Shown: piece by piece, positions 6,468-6,906 of the stretch | How the letters are laid out: each line of letters starts with the position of its first letter | How positions within the stretch are numbered: position 1 is the stretch's first letter | Source: an uncultured Cytophagaceae bacterium | GTDB lineage: Bacteria; Bacteroidota; Bacteroidia; Cytophagales; Spirosomataceae | Assembly: GCA_938008575.1 (NCBI GenBank) | Contig: CALLKB010000129.1 | Span: 1-6,906, forward strand | Length of the DNA stretch: 6,906 nucleotides | Direction: 5' to 3' | Translations under genes and position numbers: made by a program | The notes under the pieces: model-generated | What the model was told of the DNA's origin: nothing | What the model saw: the letters and a program-made list of their open reading frames with translations, nothing else | The model's database searches: none

Positions 6468-6906
6468 TTAAAGTGTTCTTGCCACTTCAACAACTTCAAA
6501 TACTTCTAGCATGTCGCCAACTTCGATGTCGTTGAAGTTCTTCAATGACAAGCCGCACTCAAAGTTTGATTTAACTTCTTTAACGTCATCTTTAAAGCGT
6601 TTCAATGAATCTAGTTCGCCCGTGTGAATCACAACATCACCACGCAACACACGCACCTTAGAGTTACGCTTAATCACACCGTCTAAGACGTAACAACCAG
6701 CAATCGCACCCACTTTAGAAATACGGAATACTTCACGGATTTCAACCAAGCCTGTTGCGCTTTCTTTCTTCTCTGGTGAAAGCATGCCACCTAGCGCTGC
6801 TTTAATTTCATCCACTGCTTCGTAAATGATGTTGTAGTAGCGAACATCCACACCCAATGAATCGACCAATTTGCGTGCACCTGAGTCAGCGCGCACGTTA
6901 AAGCCA
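6468..6906 (-). CDS. infB: Translation initiation factor IF-2, C-terminal fragment (5' end outside window)
   Basis: The frame is open to the window edge and encodes the last 145 residues of IF-2, the GTPase that places initiator fMet-tRNA on the ribosome. It begins in domain 3 ([30 protein letters not shown]), then enters the C-terminal beta-barrel region ([80 protein letters not shown]). GFNVRAD, the RYYNIIY segment and the VARTL ending recall betaproteobacterial IF-2 (Burkholderiales/Methylophilales type) rather than the GFNVRP form I associate with Bacteroidota. The GTPase domain lies outside the window. No truncation at the C-terminus. Gene identity is near certain; the lineage is inferred from remembered family patterns. 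Confidence 0.95.
   Translation of the reverse strand, partial: GFNVRADSGARKLVDSLGVDVRYYNIIYEAVDEIKAALGGMLSPEKKESATGLVEIREVFRISKVGAIAGCYVLDGVIKRNSKVRVLRGDVVIHTGELDSLKRFKDDVKEVKSNFECGLSLKNFNDIEVGDMLEVFEVVEVARTL

Noticed and set aside
6468..6906. Recent transfer of betaproteobacterial infB into a Bacteroidota genome as the main explanation
   Set aside because: A cut through rbfA and an S1-domain gene at a short shared sequence fits a chimeric assembly better, and no integrase, transposase or repeat is seen at the join.
1..6906. CRISPR arrays, insertion sequences, tRNA or rRNA genes
   Set aside because: No direct-repeat array, transposase motifs with terminal inverted repeats, or cloverleaf-like sequence was seen on either strand.

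Overview
The window reads as Bacteroidota DNA (probably Cytophagales-like) up to about position 6345, followed by a segment that looks betaproteobacterial. The Bacteroidota assignment rests on a secreted subtilase with a type IX secretion (T9SS) sorting tail, a TonB receptor with an N-terminal carboxypeptidase-regulatory-like domain, a small secreted protein resembling the HYC_CC_PP family, weak Shine-Dalgarno use, and one exact TAnnTTTG -7 element. No database search was possible. All family calls come from motifs read in the translated sequence.

Left part (1-3027): the 3' end of a ROK sugar kinase on the + strand runs into a convergent - strand pair. Their stop codons share one CTAG palindrome. 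The pair is a T9SS-type subtilisin-like protease followed, two bases later, by a multipass acetyltransferase of the HGSNAT/DUF5009 type. The protease has no in-frame ATG ahead of its signal peptide; an ATG lies one base out of frame exactly where the start would be expected.

Middle part (3068-6265): a + strand gene set leaves the same divergent intergenic region. It encodes a small secreted HYC_CC_PP-like protein with its usual cysteines mostly lost, a 735-residue TonB-dependent receptor with a Cys-Cys pair in its plug, a 66-residue secreted heavy-metal-binding-domain protein, and a 104-residue secreted HMA protein with a CxxC metal site. Together they suggest an envelope system for capture and periplasmic handling of a soft metal, most likely copper. 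A strong intrinsic terminator closes the operon.

Right part (6304-6906, - strand): the C-terminal part of translation initiation factor IF-2 is followed two bases later by a 53-residue reading frame. That frame starts as ribosome-binding factor RbfA but ends in what looks like the last residues of an S1 RNA-binding domain (as in Tex). Gene order infB-rbfA and the residues of IF-2 point to Betaproteobacteria, perhaps Methylophilaceae. The likeliest explanation is a chimeric join between two genomes within a short stretch of shared sequence; a real transfer event is the less likely alternative.
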